From Oscillospiraceae bacterium (GTDB taxonomy: Bacteria > Bacillota > Clostridia > Oscillospirales > Ruminococcaceae), in contig JAISLD010000036.1 in assembly GCA_031260665.1 (NCBI GenBank), positions 1 through 64,000 on the forward strand: DNA of 64,000 bases, given 5' to 3'. Position numbers and translations under genes: made by a program. Below the pieces are notes generated by a model. That model was given only the letters and a program-made list of their open reading frames with translations. It made no database searches and was not told the DNA's origin. This document shows positions 16,393 through 24,345 of this stretch, piece after piece (within the stretch, counting starts at the first letter, position 1; each line of letters begins with the position of its first letter).

Positions 16393-16713
16393 ATGATTTC
16401 AGCAACCACACTACTCGTCAGCATTGTCGGAGCTATCTTTGCAAGCACAGGGTTTTGGGCTTTCCTCACCGCTATGATTCAGCGGAGAGACAAGAAGGAA
16501 AGCGCAGAAGCTCAAATGCTCAAAGGGCTTGGGCATGACCGAATTTGCTACCTCGGTTCGTGCTACATGGCACAAGGCTTTATCACAAAGGACGATTACG
16601 AGAATCTTCACGATTACTTGTATTCTCCCTATAAAAAGCTTGGTGGGAACGGCACGGCTGAAAAAATCATGAAAGAGGTAGACAAGCTACCCATGAAAGA
16701 AAAGGAGGGTTAA
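16393..16713 (+). CDS. Phage small membrane protein next to lysis genes
   Basis: A 106-residue protein with one N-terminal membrane helix (about residues 4-28, 'TTLLVSIVGAIFASTGFWAF') and a soluble tail with 'GLGHDRICYLGSCYMAQGFI' and 'YKKLGGNGTAEKIM', a pattern recurrent in phage lysis modules. GGGAGGA precedes the ATG. It is followed 2 bases later by the endolysin. It may assist or regulate lysis, but it is not a classical holin by sequence. Function inferred. Confidence 0.65.
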   Translation: MISATTLLVSIVGAIFASTGFWAFLTAMIQRRDKKESAEAQMLKGLGHDRICYLGSCYMAQGFITKDDYENLHDYLYSPYKKLGGNGTAEKIMKEVDKLPMKEKEG

Positions 16714-16715
16714 TT

Positions 16716-18026
16716 ATGGCTTTCACAAACAGTTCCTTAGTGACGTATAAACGCCTTACGTCACACTGTACGAAGAACCGAAACCATGCTATCGACACTA
16801 TTACGATTCACTGCATTGTAGGTCAATGGACAGCGAAGCAAGGTTGCGACTACTTTGCTACCACAGACCGTGACTGTTCCTCGAACTACATCGTAGGCAA
16901 GGACGGTTCAATCGGTCTCTCGGTTGAAGAAAAAGACCGTTCGTGGTGTTCTTCCTCAAGCTCCAACGACCACAGGGCAATCACTATCGAAGTTGCAAGC
17001 GACACCACTCACCCTTATGCAGTTACAGCTCAAGCGTATGCGGCACTGATTGACCTCGTGACGGACATTTGCAAGCGAAACAACATCAAAGAGTTGAAAT
17101 GGAAAGCGGACAAGTCCCTCATTGGACAGGTGGACAAGCAGAACATGACCGTTCACCGCTGGTTCGCCGCTAAAGCGTGTCCGGGTGAGTATCTGTATGA
17201 ACGGCACAGTGCGATTGCCGCAGAGGTCAACAAACGCTTGGGTACTGTAGCGAAGCCGCCTGTGGTGGTTACTCCTACTCAGCCTACGACCACCGTAGAC
17301 GTGGCGAAGACCATTTGGGACTTCTTTATCGGCAAGGGTCTCAATGCCTGTGCTGTGGCTGGTCTTATGGGTAATCTGTATGCGGAAAGTGCTTTGAAGC
17401 CTACCAATTTGCAGAACACCTATGAACAGAAGCTCGGCCTTTCCGACAGTGCCTATACACAGGCGGTGGACAATGGGTCTTATACGAACTTCGTAAAAGA
17501 TTCCGCCGGGTACGGTCTCGCTCAGTGGACATACTGGTCTCGCAAACAGGCTCTCCTCCAATACGCTCAGAAGGTCAAGAAATCTATCGGTGACTTGACT
17601 ATGCAGTTGGAGTTCTTGTGGCAGGAGCTACAGAGCTACACAAGCGTCACGAAGACGCTGAAAGCCGCTACCTCTATCCAAGTAGCGTCTGACGCTGTAC
17701 TTACAGGATATGAGCGTCCTGCCAATCAGAGTGACGCTGTGAAGGTCAAGAGGGCTGGTTACGGTAAGAAATACTACGACCAGTACGCTTCCAGCACAGC
17801 AAAGCCTACAACCCCCACAGCGTCAGTGCCGTATCTCGTGAAAGTGGACGCTTCGGTTCTCAATATCCGAAAGCAACCTACCACGAGTTCGGCCATAACG
17901 GGGGCAATCAAAGACAAGGGTGTTTATACGATTGTCGAGGAAGCAAGCGGCGCAGGAGCGACACGATGGGGTAAGCTCAAGAGCGGTGCTGGCTGGATTT
18001 CCCTCGACTACACCAAGAGGGCATAA
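16716..18026 (+). CDS. Endolysin: amidase-2, phage-tail-lysozyme-like and SH3 domains
   Basis: A 436-residue lysin. Residues about 25-170 are an N-acetylmuramoyl-L-alanine amidase (amidase-2) domain with zinc/catalytic motifs 'DTITIHCIVG', 'SSNYIVGKDGSI' and 'VHRWFAAKACPGEYL'. Residues about 200-355 resemble the phage tail lysozyme domain ('AVAGLMGNLYAESALKP', 'SAGYGLAQWTYWSRK'). The C-terminus (about 367-436) is an SH3-type wall-binding domain ('VLNIRKQPTTSS'). Two catalytic domains in one lysin would cut both the peptide bond and the glycan. AGGAGG precedes the ATG, and the gene sits between small membrane genes of the lysis cassette. Confidence 0.9.
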   Translation: MAFTNSSLVTYKRLTSHCTKNRNHAIDTITIHCIVGQWTAKQGCDYFATTDRDCSSNYIVGKDGSIGLSVEEKDRSWCSSSSSNDHRAITIEVASDTTHPYAVTAQAYAALIDLVTDICKRNNIKELKWKADKSLIGQVDKQNMTVHRWFAAKACPGEYLYERHSAIAAEVNKRLGTVAKPPVVVTPTQPTTTVDVAKTIWDFFIGKGLNACAVAGLMGNLYAESALKPTNLQNTYEQKLGLSDSAYTQAVDNGSYTNFVKDSAGYGLAQWTYWSRKQALLQYAQKVKKSIGDLTMQLEFLWQELQSYTSVTKTLKAATSIQVASDAVLTGYERPANQSDAVKVKRAGYGKKYYDQYASSTAKPTTPTASVPYLVKVDASVLNIRKQPTTSSAITGAIKDKGVYTIVEEASGAGATRWGKLKSGAGWISLDYTKRA

Positions 18027-18028
18027 CC

Positions 18029-18334
18029 GTGGGAACACGGTACAGGCGCAGGAAGAAAACACCGTTGGAGTTCTCGAAGAAGATTTTACTCTTTGCGGCT
18101 CTTGTGAACGTGGTGGTAATTGTCTTCACGATGATAATGATTTGGCGGACAAACGATTTGTCACCGTTGGCATATCTCATTCCGGCCATTGCCGCTGAGA
18201 CTGCCACAGGTACAGGTTTCTACTATGCCAAGGCGAAGGTGGAAAACCGTATCAAGCTCATGAAGCAGAATCGGATTGACCCCACGGAGAACACATTCAA
18301 CGACACTTACAACAATATAGGAGGTTTAGGATAA
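18029..18334 (+). CDS. Phage two-helix membrane protein, holin-like
   Basis: A 101-residue protein starting at GTG with AAGAGGG upstream. A basic N-terminus ('GTRYRRRKKTPLEF') precedes two membrane helices ('ILLFAALVNVVVIVFTMIMIW' and 'AYLIPAIAAETATGTGFYY'-like). The C-terminal tail is charged. Size, topology and place between endolysin and the second holin-like gene suggest a lysis-associated membrane protein. Its stop overlaps the next start (TAATG). Confidence 0.65.
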   Translation: MGTRYRRRKKTPLEFSKKILLFAALVNVVVIVFTMIMIWRTNDLSPLAYLIPAIAAETATGTGFYYAKAKVENRIKLMKQNRIDPTENTFNDTYNNIGGLG

Positions 18335-18651
18335 TGACTATTGATTTGACACAGGTGGTAATTGCGGTACTCACACTTATTTTCGGCTGTATCTCTGCTT
18401 TTTTGATTCCGTATCTGAAAAGCAAGCTCACTGCCGAACAGCTCAGTAAGGTCAAGTTTTGGGTAAACATTGCAGTCGAAGCGGCTGAAATGATTTATGT
18501 CGGAACTGGCAGAGGGCAGGAAAAGAAAGACTACGTTCTGAAATTCTTGAACAGTAAGGGCTTCACACTCAATGTGGCTGAAATCGACAATCTCATTGAA
18601 TCGGCTGTTCTCGAACTCAAGACAAAAACAAAAGAGGAAGCAAGCGTTTAA
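18334..18651 (+). CDS. Phage holin, LL-H family
   Basis: A 105-residue protein with one N-terminal membrane segment ('VVIAVLTLIFGCISAFLIPYL') and a soluble helical tail with 'FWVNIAVEAAEMIYVGTGRGQEK' and 'VLKFLNSKGF'. This is the pattern of the LL-H holin family (Phage_holin_6). It would form membrane lesions that release the endolysin. AGGAGG precedes the overlapping ATG. It is the last prophage gene, 74 bases from the 3' end of ssrA. Confidence 0.8.
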   Translation: MTIDLTQVVIAVLTLIFGCISAFLIPYLKSKLTAEQLSKVKFWVNIAVEAAEMIYVGTGRGQEKKDYVLKFLNSKGFTLNVAEIDNLIESAVLELKTKTKEEASV

Positions 18652-18673
18652 CTTACTTCCTCTATCTGTAGGA

Positions 18674-18718
18674 CAAATCCGAAGCAATGCTTCACGAAAA
18701 ACACGGTGTTCGGATTTG
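18674..18718. repeat. Inverted repeat at the prophage-ssrA junction
   Basis: CAAATCCGAA (18674-18683) and TTCGGATTTG (18709-18718) form a perfect 10-bp inverted repeat with a 25-base interior, between the last phage gene and ssrA. It may be the late-operon terminator structure or an integrase/excisionase arm site. It has only a weak following T-run (CACTGTTTGG), so it is not a clear intrinsic terminator. Confidence 0.55.
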
Positions 18719-18725
18719 CACTGTT

Positions 18726-19068
18726 TGGTGGAGCCGAGGAGAATCGAACTCCTGTCCGAAAATACTTCACGCGGTTTTTCTACAAGCTTAGTCAATCGTA
18801 ATCTCAGCGCACGGCAGACAAGTGACAGACCACCGTGCGAGCCGCCTTTGATAAAACGCCGCTTAAAGGCATAGGCGGCGAGGTTTGCCGTTTAGTTTAC
18901 GCCCGAATCCGTGTCAACGGCAAAGCTCGGTCGGACGCAAGCAGCCCTTAGGCTGCTTGGAGTTCTAATTTATTGTTAGCGTTTATTTGTTTTTGCCCGG
19001 ATTAAACAGACGTGCGGCTGTGCTTGCTTAACTGCGCCGGATATCCCCGTCGAAACCTTTACGGCCCC
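18726..19068 (-). ncRNA. ssrA: Transfer-messenger RNA
   Basis: About 343 bases. The 5' end reads GGGGCCGTAAAGGTTTCGAC and the 3' end GGAGTTCGATTCTCCTCGG + CTCCACCA; the two ends pair to make the tRNA-like acceptor stem, and CCA is encoded. The tag reading frame starts at GCT (complement of 18980) and ends at TAA (18948-18950): ANNKLELQAA. A hairpin (CAAGCAGCC with GGCTGCTTG) follows the tag stop. tmRNA with SmpB rescues stalled ribosomes and marks the nascent chain for proteolysis. The prophage abuts its 3' end, a known integration target. Confidence 0.96.
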
Positions 19069-19082
19069 AAGGTGTATCTTAC

Positions 19083-19111
19083 ATTATAACATTATGCTCT
19101 ACTCTTGTCAA
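19083..19111 (-). promoter_or_regulatory. Sigma-A promoter of ssrA
   Basis: Read on the minus strand: TTGACA (19106-19111), 17-base spacer, TATAAT (19083-19088). Both hexamers match consensus exactly. The likely start lies about 7-8 bases after the -10, some 10 bases before the mature tmRNA 5' end at 19068. Confidence 0.85.
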
Positions 19112-19250
19112 GCGGCTGTGAGTGTGACAGCTTGTCGATTTATGTAACCTTTTGTATTATTTAAGCAGAAATTCCGCTCCTGTGGGAGCGGCTCGGTGTC
19201 CGACTGGCGATAAAGTTAACGCGACACGTTGTTAATTATGTAACCACTTA

Positions 19251-19280
19251 GTGTTCTCTCCCCCAATGGAGAGAGAACAC
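19251..19280. repeat. GTGTTCTC hairpin repeat, copy 1
   Basis: GTGTTCTCTC (19251-19260) pairs with GAGAGAACAC (19271-19280), 10 bp with a 10-base loop. A related hairpin with shared flanks (taacyaytya before, AACACG..GTTTCTTC-like after) lies at 59799-59835. Located in the 192-base stretch between the ssrA promoter and the 3' end of spoIVB, which holds nothing else I can identify. It may be a member of a dispersed intergenic repeat family; without a T-run it is not a clear terminator. Confidence 0.6.
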
Positions 19281-19303
19281 GGTTGCTTCAATGGGCGTTC
19301 AAA

Positions 19304-20521
19304 TCACGCCGCCTTGCTCACATCTTGCCTGCTCACTTCAATCTGCAGCGACTTGTCATACATATTCTCGGCGAATATCGCGTATCCTCTCGTCACATCG
19401 CCGACAAACACGTGTGTCACCGCACCCGCAAGTCTGCCGTTTTGTATAATCGGGCTGCCGCTCATTCCCTGTGCGATACCGCCTGTTGTATTAAGCAGTT
19501 CGGGGTCAGTCACACGGACAATCATATTTTTTACGGCGTTTGTTTCGTCATAGTTTATCTTTTCGATTATGACCGAGTAGGCTTTCGCTTCACTGCCGCC
19601 CACCGTTGATAGTATCTCCGCCGCGCCTGTCTTTACCTCTTGCTTGAACGCCATCGGAATCTCTCCCGTTATCGCGGGCGGGTTTTCCATTTTGCCGAAC
19701 ACACCCGAATCGGTGTTGAACGCAATCGTTCCTATTGCCACCTCAGACAGGAACGAACCGCAGAGTTCACCGGGTGCGCCTTTCTTCCCCTTGACCACGC
19801 GATTGATTGACACAGGCACCGCGTGCCCCTCAGACAGCGGCATAAGTTTGCCCGTGTCGCCGTCACAGACACCGTGCCCCAGCCCCGCGAATACACCTGT
19901 CGCCTTGTCGTAATAAGTCACCGTGCCGATACCGGCCGTGCTGTCACGCACCCACACGCCTATCTTGTATTCTCCGCTTTCAATAGACTTCGTCGGTGTG
20001 ACAGAGAGCGTCATAGGCGAGCCGTCGCGTATCAGTTCCACTTCGGCGGACTTCGGCGCAAGTGCCACAGCGTCGGCGATATCATCGTTGTCGGTAATCT
20101 TGACACCGTTGATTCGCAAGATATTGTCGCCTGCTTTTATCCCCGCGTCTTTCGCGGGAGAGCTGCCGCCTATATAGCCGAAGTCAGTCACCACCACACC
20201 GATGGTCAGCATTTTTATCCCAAACGGCGTGCCGCAAGGGATAAGGTTCGGTCTGTCTGTTCGTTCAATCTGAATGTCTTTTATCCCAAACATACCGAAC
20301 AAAGACAAGCGAGCGGTCTGCCTGCTTGGCGCGGCTGATAAAGTTTGCCGATAGGTTTCGATTGGAGTTATTTTTATATAATGAGTGCCGAGTTCTCCGT
20401 ACGGGTCGTCGGTGTACGACAGCTTTTCGGGCAACTCGGCTGTGAAATGCCCCAGCACCGCGGCTAACGTGACCGCCGACACCGCTAAGACGGCGTAAGA
20501 GAACCGAAGTAGTTTTTTCAT
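19304..20521 (-). CDS. spoIVB: SpoIVB-type peptidase (stage IV sporulation protein B, S55)
   Basis: A 405-residue protein with an N-terminal membrane anchor (about residues 5-27), a PDZ domain (about 105-175, 'GGSSPAKDAGIKAGDNILRING') and a C-terminal S55 serine protease domain. Motifs include 'GVFAGLGHGVCDGDTGKLMP' (catalytic His), 'GGIAQGMSGSPIIQNGRLAG' (catalytic Ser) and 'THVFVGDVTRGYAIF'. SpoIVB is secreted from the forespore and triggers pro-sigma-K processing. In relatives it usually precedes spo0A, which is absent here. AGGAAAAGGA precedes the ATG. It implies a spore-forming ancestry. Confidence 0.92.
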   Translation of the reverse strand: MKKLLRFSYAVLAVSAVTLAAVLGHFTAELPEKLSYTDDPYGELGTHYIKITPIETYRQTLSAAPSRQTARLSLFGMFGIKDIQIERTDRPNLIPCGTPFGIKMLTIGVVVTDFGYIGGSSPAKDAGIKAGDNILRINGVKITDNDDIADAVALAPKSAEVELIRDGSPMTLSVTPTKSIESGEYKIGVWVRDSTAGIGTVTYYDKATGVFAGLGHGVCDGDTGKLMPLSEGHAVPVSINRVVKGKKGAPGELCGSFLSEVAIGTIAFNTDSGVFGKMENPPAITGEIPMAFKQEVKTGAAEILSTVGGSEAKAYSVIIEKINYDETNAVKNMIVRVTDPELLNTTGGIAQGMSGSPIIQNGRLAGAVTHVFVGDVTRGYAIFAENMYDKSLQIEVSRQDVSKAA

Positions 20522-20785
20522 TAAGAATCCTTTTCCTGTGGTGTTGCGGCAAGCCGCTCGCCGAAAGCCGGCGTAAGCGTTACCTACGGAAGTTCATTCC
20601 CGCGAATAAGTCGTTAATGGCGTTTGCCATCTGCACGACTTGCCGCTTTATTACTATGTGTCGCGAAACGGCGAATTATTAAAGGAAATGTTCCGCACCG
20701 ATACCAAACGAACAGCGGAAACTATCTGTCGGGCATAATTGGTTCGTATGGCTTAGTTTATGTGCATGGATTGCCAACGTCGGTT

Positions 20786-20822
20786 AACATATACTACAAC
20801 CGGTTAAACTTTTAGTTTAACC
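20786..20822. repeat. 37-base direct repeat D, copy 1
   Basis: Starts AACATATACTACAACC and ends with the palindrome GGTTAAAC-ttttA-GTTTAACC (8-bp stem, 5-base loop). Identical to 20955-20991 by eye, offset 169 bases. The two copies bracket element C1. Confidence 0.85.
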
Positions 20823-20853
20823 TTCGCCGCTTCGCGGTGGTCGCGGCTACGGC

Positions 20854-20922
20854 GCGGATTTAACCGTCCTGATACGCCGTTTCGCGGCTTTGCCGCGTGG
20901 GCGCGTATGCGCCCAAACTTAA
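20854..20922. repeat. 69-base dispersed palindromic element C, copy 1
   Basis: Contains GCGGCTTTGCCGC-like and GGGCGCGTATGCGCCC palindromes. A second copy lies at 41195-41263 with only three substitutions over 69 bases (T/C, T/A, G/A), two of them in hairpin loops/centres. It lies in the 5' region of a gene in both cases (upstream of the Nudix gene here, of yerC there). Confidence 0.85.
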
Positions 20923-20945
20923 AAACACTTTAGTGTTTTTAAGTT
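20916..20945. terminator. Perfect 14-bp A/T-rich hairpin
   Basis: AACTTAAAAACACT (20916-20929), loop TT, AGTGTTTTTAAGTT (20932-20945). The A-run on one arm and T-run on the other make it a possible bidirectional intrinsic terminator, or a hairpin belonging to the repeat composite. Overlaps the end of element C1. Confidence 0.5.
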
Positions 20946-20954
20946 AACGGCTAT

Positions 20955-20991
20955 AACATATACTACAACCGGTTAAACTTTTAGTTTAACC
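20955..20991. repeat. 37-base direct repeat D, copy 2
   Basis: Same sequence as 20786-20822, including the GGTTAAAC/GTTTAACC stem. It ends 18 bases before the -35 box of the Nudix promoter. Confidence 0.85.
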
Positions 20992-21009
20992 GGCTATATA
21001 GCTTGTCGG

Positions 21010-21038
21010 TTGACATATATATAAAAGTGTGGTAGAAT
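21010..21038 (+). promoter_or_regulatory. Sigma-A promoter of the Nudix gene
   Basis: TTGACA (21010-21015), 17-base spacer of alternating A/T, TAGAAT (21033-21038). The gene start at 21089 is about 43 bases after the expected transcription start. Confidence 0.75.
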
Positions 21039-21088
21039 AAAAAGACTAAAAGCGAGATGAAGTGAACAAAGAGAGAGGGGGCGGCGGC

Positions 21089-21502
21089 TTGAATTATGAG
21101 AGGTCCTGCGGTGCGGTGATATACCGCAAGCACCACGGCAACACCGAGGTGTTGTTGATACAGCACACACATTCGGGTTACTGGTCGTTCCCAAAGGGGC
21201 ACCAAAACGAGGGAGAAACCGACGCGCAAACGGCTCTCCGTGAAATAAAAGAAGAAACAGGGCTCGACGTTTACATCGATGAGAGCTTCTGCGAAGCCGT
21301 TCAGTTCTCACCACGAAGAGGAACGATGAAAACCGTGATATACTTCATCGCTTCACTCAAAAGCCGCGAGGTTATCCCGCAGTATGAGGAGATTACCGAC
21401 TATCGTTGGGTGGAGGTGACGCAGGCAATCAACCTGCTGACTTATGAGAACGACAAAACGATTATCACCAGAGCAAAGAACTTCATTCAGTTTCACGTTT
21501 AA
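21089..21502 (+). CDS. Nudix hydrolase, Ap4A-hydrolase-like
   Basis: A 137-residue Nudix protein if it starts at TTG 21089, which has AGAGGGGG upstream; the track start (GTG 21062) lacks a comparable site. The Nudix box GX5EX7REUXEEXGU is complete: 'GHQNEGETDAQTALREIKEE' followed by TGL. Short size, 'YWSFPKGH' before the box and a C-terminal 'LLTYENDKTIITRA' resemble bis(5'-nucleosyl)-tetraphosphatases, which hydrolyse Ap4A-type dinucleotides. The substrate is inferred. It ends in a strong shared terminator facing the next, convergent gene. Confidence 0.85.
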   Translation: MNYERSCGAVIYRKHHGNTEVLLIQHTHSGYWSFPKGHQNEGETDAQTALREIKEETGLDVYIDESFCEAVQFSPRRGTMKTVIYFIASLKSREVIPQYEEITDYRWVEVTQAINLLTYENDKTIITRAKNFIQFHV

Positions 21503-21515
21503 TATAAAGCAAAAA

Positions 21516-21546
21516 CAAAGCCCCTCTTACTATAAGAGGGGCTTTG
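21516..21546. terminator. Bidirectional intrinsic terminator
   Basis: CAAAGCCCCTCTTA (21516-21529), loop CTA, TAAGAGGGGCTTTG (21533-21546): a perfect 14-bp stem flanked by A-rich and T-containing sequence, between convergent genes (Nudix + and 21558-21911 -). Confidence 0.85.
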
Positions 21547-21557
21547 CTCTGTCACGC

Positions 21558-21911
21558 TCAACTCGCGAGAGTGTTGCCGAGGGTTTCTTCTACCGCAAAT
21601 GTTGACGGAGCGATGAAAGTGTAGATTTCGGCCGATTCCCCCGTCCCTTTGACGAGGGCGCAGTCGTAGATATAGCCGCTCTCCGTCAGTGCCGCTGTTT
21701 CTGCCGAGGTCAGCTTCAGCAGCAGCCCGTCCTCTGTGTAACTAAGCAGCGTCAGCTCCCGCTTCAGCAGCGGCTCGGTGTCGCCGCGATTCTTCTTGAG
21801 GGTGAACACGATTTTGTCGCTTGAGTTAAGGATATACTCTTCGCCGCAGAGTGTCGGCACGATTTTGATGTGAACCGTGTCGCCCCTGTTCACCGTGATG
21901 GTCTTGTCCAT
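21558..21911 (-). CDS. Small beta-rich protein resembling phage baseplate N-domains
   Basis: A 117-residue protein with AAAGGAAACC before its ATG. The pattern 'MDKTITVNRGDTVHIKIVP', then 'DKIVFTLKKN' and 'YIYDCALVKG...TFIAPSTFAVEETL' resembles the N-terminal domains of phage baseplate/tail proteins (BppU-type). It stands alone between housekeeping genes with no other phage genes nearby, so it may be a domesticated or left-over phage gene, or a general host beta-sandwich protein. Similarity is by eye only. No catalytic residues are visible. Confidence 0.55.
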   Translation of the reverse strand: MDKTITVNRGDTVHIKIVPTLCGEEYILNSSDKIVFTLKKNRGDTEPLLKRELTLLSYTEDGLLLKLTSAETAALTESGYIYDCALVKGTGESAEIYTFIAPSTFAVEETLGNTLAS

Positions 21912-21984
21912 AGGTTTCCTTTCGTTTCGTATGTTGATAATAACATTCTACCACGAAAGTAAACTGCAAATCAATGCAAGTTGT

Positions 21985-24345
21985 TTACTTAATTAACCTT
22001 TGGGCAATATCCGCTCCCTCTTTTGCGTCTTTGGCGTAGAAATCAGCTCCGATTGATTTCGCGTATTCCTCCGACAACACCGCGCCGCCCACAATCGTCT
22101 TGACGTGAGGCAGGTTAGCTTTAAGCAAACGCACGGTTTCTTCCATTGCAGGCAGAGTCGTCGTCATAAGAGCCGACAACCCAACTAAGAACGCGCTGTG
22201 TTCTTTCGCCGCTGTCAGTATCTTCTCGGGTGGTACGTCGCGGCCAAGGTCGATTACCGCGAAGCCGTAGCTTTCAAGCAGCACCTTGACGATGTTCTTG
22301 CCTATGTCATGCACATCGCCCTTGACCGTTGCAAGCACGATGACGCCCTTGTTTTGGCTCACGCCGCTTTTCAGCAGTTCGCCGCGTATCAGTTCAAAGC
22401 AGGCGCTCGCCGCGTCAGCCGCCTTGATAAGTTGCGGCAAGAACATCTTGCCTTTACCAAACGCCGTCCCCACCTCGTCAAGTGCCGGGATAATGAACTC
22501 GTCGGCTATCTGAAGCGGTGGTTTGCCACTGTCTATCATCGCGGCAGTCTGCTGTGTCGCGTCTGCGGTCAGACCGCACGCCACCGCGTCAAACAGCGGC
22601 AGGATATCGCTTGAAGCGGGTTTCTTGGGTGAGGCGGCGACTTGTGAGTAAACCTCGGCGTATTCGTCCGCGTGACCGTTCAGTGCCGCAAAGGCGCGAA
22701 ATGCCGTGCTTATCGCTTCGATGTTTGGGTTGACAATCGGGAGTGTCAGCCCGCGGTCAAGCGCAAGCGTGAGGAACGCCGCGTTTATTCCCTCGCGATT
22801 CGGCAGACCAAACGAGATGTTTGACACACCGAGCGTTGTTTTCACGCCAAGCTGTTTCTTCACAAAGGACAGCGTGTCAAGCGTCACCGCCGCGTTGCCG
22901 CTTCCCGCCCCGATTGTCAGCGTCAAGCAGTCGATGATTACGTTGTCGCGTGGAATCCCGTGGGTTTCGGCCGCTTCTATTATCCGCTTTGCTATCTCAA
23001 GTCTGCCTGCCGCTGTATCGGGAATCCCGTCTTTATCAAGGCACAGCCCCACCACAGCCGCCCCGTACTTCGCAACAAGCGGCAGTATCCTTTCAAGCAC
23101 CTCGGGGTCGCCGTTCACCGAGTTGACGAGCGGCTTGCCATTGTAGACACGCAGCGTTTGCTCCAACGCTTCGGCTTTTGCCGAATCAAGCTGCAGCGGC
23201 AAGTCACAGACACTCTGAACGGCAAGCACCGTGTCACGAAGCGCTGCCGCTTCGTCAATGCCGGCAAGCCCCGTGTTTATGTCAAGAATCTCGGCTCCCG
23301 CCTCTTGCTGTTCCACCGCTTGCCGCATTGCGTACGAGGTGTCGCCGTTTGTCAGCGCACTCTTGAAGAGCGGCTTGCCTGTCGGGTTGATTCGTTCACC
23401 GACCATTCGCGGTCGTTCAAATGTGACGACACGCCCTGCCGAACAAACCGCGCCGATATCGCCGCTTGTTTCAGTCGGCTTGAATCCGTTTGTCGCGTTT
23501 ATCAGATGAGCAATATGTTGCGGAGTTGTTCCGCAACAACCGCCAAGCATTTTCACTCCCAATTCCGCGTAGAGTTTCATCTGCTTTGCAAACTCAGCCG
23601 CAGTCAAGGCGAACACGCCTGTCGTTGGGTCGGGAAGCCCCGCGTTTGGCTTCACCATCACGGGTTTGTCGGTGAAGCGCAGCATCTCGCGGACAGTCGA
23701 AAGCAAGTCGGCAGGACCAAGCGAGCAGTTGACTCCGATAACGTCAGCACCAAGTCCGCCGAGTGTGAGAGCGGCGGCGGAGGGCGGCGTGCCCGTGAAC
23801 GTCCGTCCGTTTGGTTCATAGGTCATTGAGATAATGACGGGCAGGCGCGTGTTCTCTTTGGCGGCAAGCACCGCCGCTTTCGCTTCAAGCAAATCGGAAA
23901 AGGTTTCAGCGAGAATGAGGTCCGCTCCCGCTTCTTCCCCTGTCGCCATTATCTCACGAAACAAATCATACGCTTCTTCAAACGACATTGTGCCAAGTGG
24001 AGCAAGTTGTTCACCAAGCGGCGCGACGTCAAGAGCAACAAGCGCGCCGCCGCCGAGAGCCGCCTTTGTGAGGCGCACGTTCTCGGTGATTATCGCCTTG
24101 AAGTCAAGACCAAGCGGCTCAAGTTTCAGTCTGCTTGCCCCGAAGGTGTTGGCACATATCACACGTGACCCCACCTCGAGATAGGCTTTCGCCGCTTTGC
24201 TCACCACATCGGGCGCGGAGAACGCGAGTTCAGAGGAAACGCAGAAGCTGATGTTCGCGGCTTTCGCGAAGTCATAGAGCAGTGTGCCTTGCGCCCCGTC
24301 CGCAATGATAAAGTCGTCCGACGCTAAAAGTTCATTAAATGTCAT
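21985..24345 (-). CDS. metH: Cobalamin-dependent methionine synthase lacking the activation domain
   Basis: A 786-residue MetH. Residues about 1-285 are the homocysteine domain with zinc-ligand regions 'GVNCSLGP' and 'GGCCGTTPQHI'. About 310-560 is the pterin-binding domain (starts 'GERINPTGKPLFKS'). About 575-786 is the cobalamin domain with the B12 motif 'GDVHDIGKNIVKVL' (DxHxxG). It makes methionine from homocysteine with methyl-THF. E. coli MetH is about 1,227 residues; the missing C-terminal AdoMet activation domain is supplied by the adjacent upstream gene, with which it overlaps by 4 bases (ATGA). Confidence 0.93.
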   Translation of the reverse strand: MTFNELLASDDFIIADGAQGTLLYDFAKAANISFCVSSELAFSAPDVVSKAAKAYLEVGSRVICANTFGASRLKLEPLGLDFKAIITENVRLTKAALGGGALVALDVAPLGEQLAPLGTMSFEEAYDLFREIMATGEEAGADLILAETFSDLLEAKAAVLAAKENTRLPVIISMTYEPNGRTFTGTPPSAAALTLGGLGADVIGVNCSLGPADLLSTVREMLRFTDKPVMVKPNAGLPDPTTGVFALTAAEFAKQMKLYAELGVKMLGGCCGTTPQHIAHLINATNGFKPTETSGDIGAVCSAGRVVTFERPRMVGERINPTGKPLFKSALTNGDTSYAMRQAVEQQEAGAEILDINTGLAGIDEAAALRDTVLAVQSVCDLPLQLDSAKAEALEQTLRVYNGKPLVNSVNGDPEVLERILPLVAKYGAAVVGLCLDKDGIPDTAAGRLEIAKRIIEAAETHGIPRDNVIIDCLTLTIGAGSGNAAVTLDTLSFVKKQLGVKTTLGVSNISFGLPNREGINAAFLTLALDRGLTLPIVNPNIEAISTAFRAFAALNGHADEYAEVYSQVAASPKKPASSDILPLFDAVACGLTADATQQTAAMIDSGKPPLQIADEFIIPALDEVGTAFGKGKMFLPQLIKAADAASACFELIRGELLKSGVSQNKGVIVLATVKGDVHDIGKNIVKVLLESYGFAVIDLGRDVPPEKILTAAKEHSAFLVGLSALMTTTLPAMEETVRLLKANLPHVKTIVGGAVLSEEYAKSIGADFYAKDAKEGADIAQRLIK

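Larger units (their letters stand above)
20522..21009. other. Repeat-rich intergenic region between spoIVB and the Nudix gene
   Basis: Bases 20522-20785 hold no gene I can support; a short + ORF (20624-20815) lacks a ribosome binding site. Bases 20786-20991 are a composite: a 37-base direct repeat (D1), GC-rich palindromes, a 69-base dispersed element (C1), an A/T-rich perfect hairpin and a second 37-base repeat (D2). The Nudix promoter follows directly at 21010. The structure suggests a small non-coding repeat insertion in the 5' region. Confidence 0.6.

Noticed and set aside
19823-20338. 171-residue + ORF opposite spoIVB
   Set aside because: Antisense shadow of the protease gene without a start signal.
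20624-20815. 63-codon + ORF between spoIVB and the Nudix gene
   Set aside because: No ribosome binding site; it ends inside direct repeat D1.
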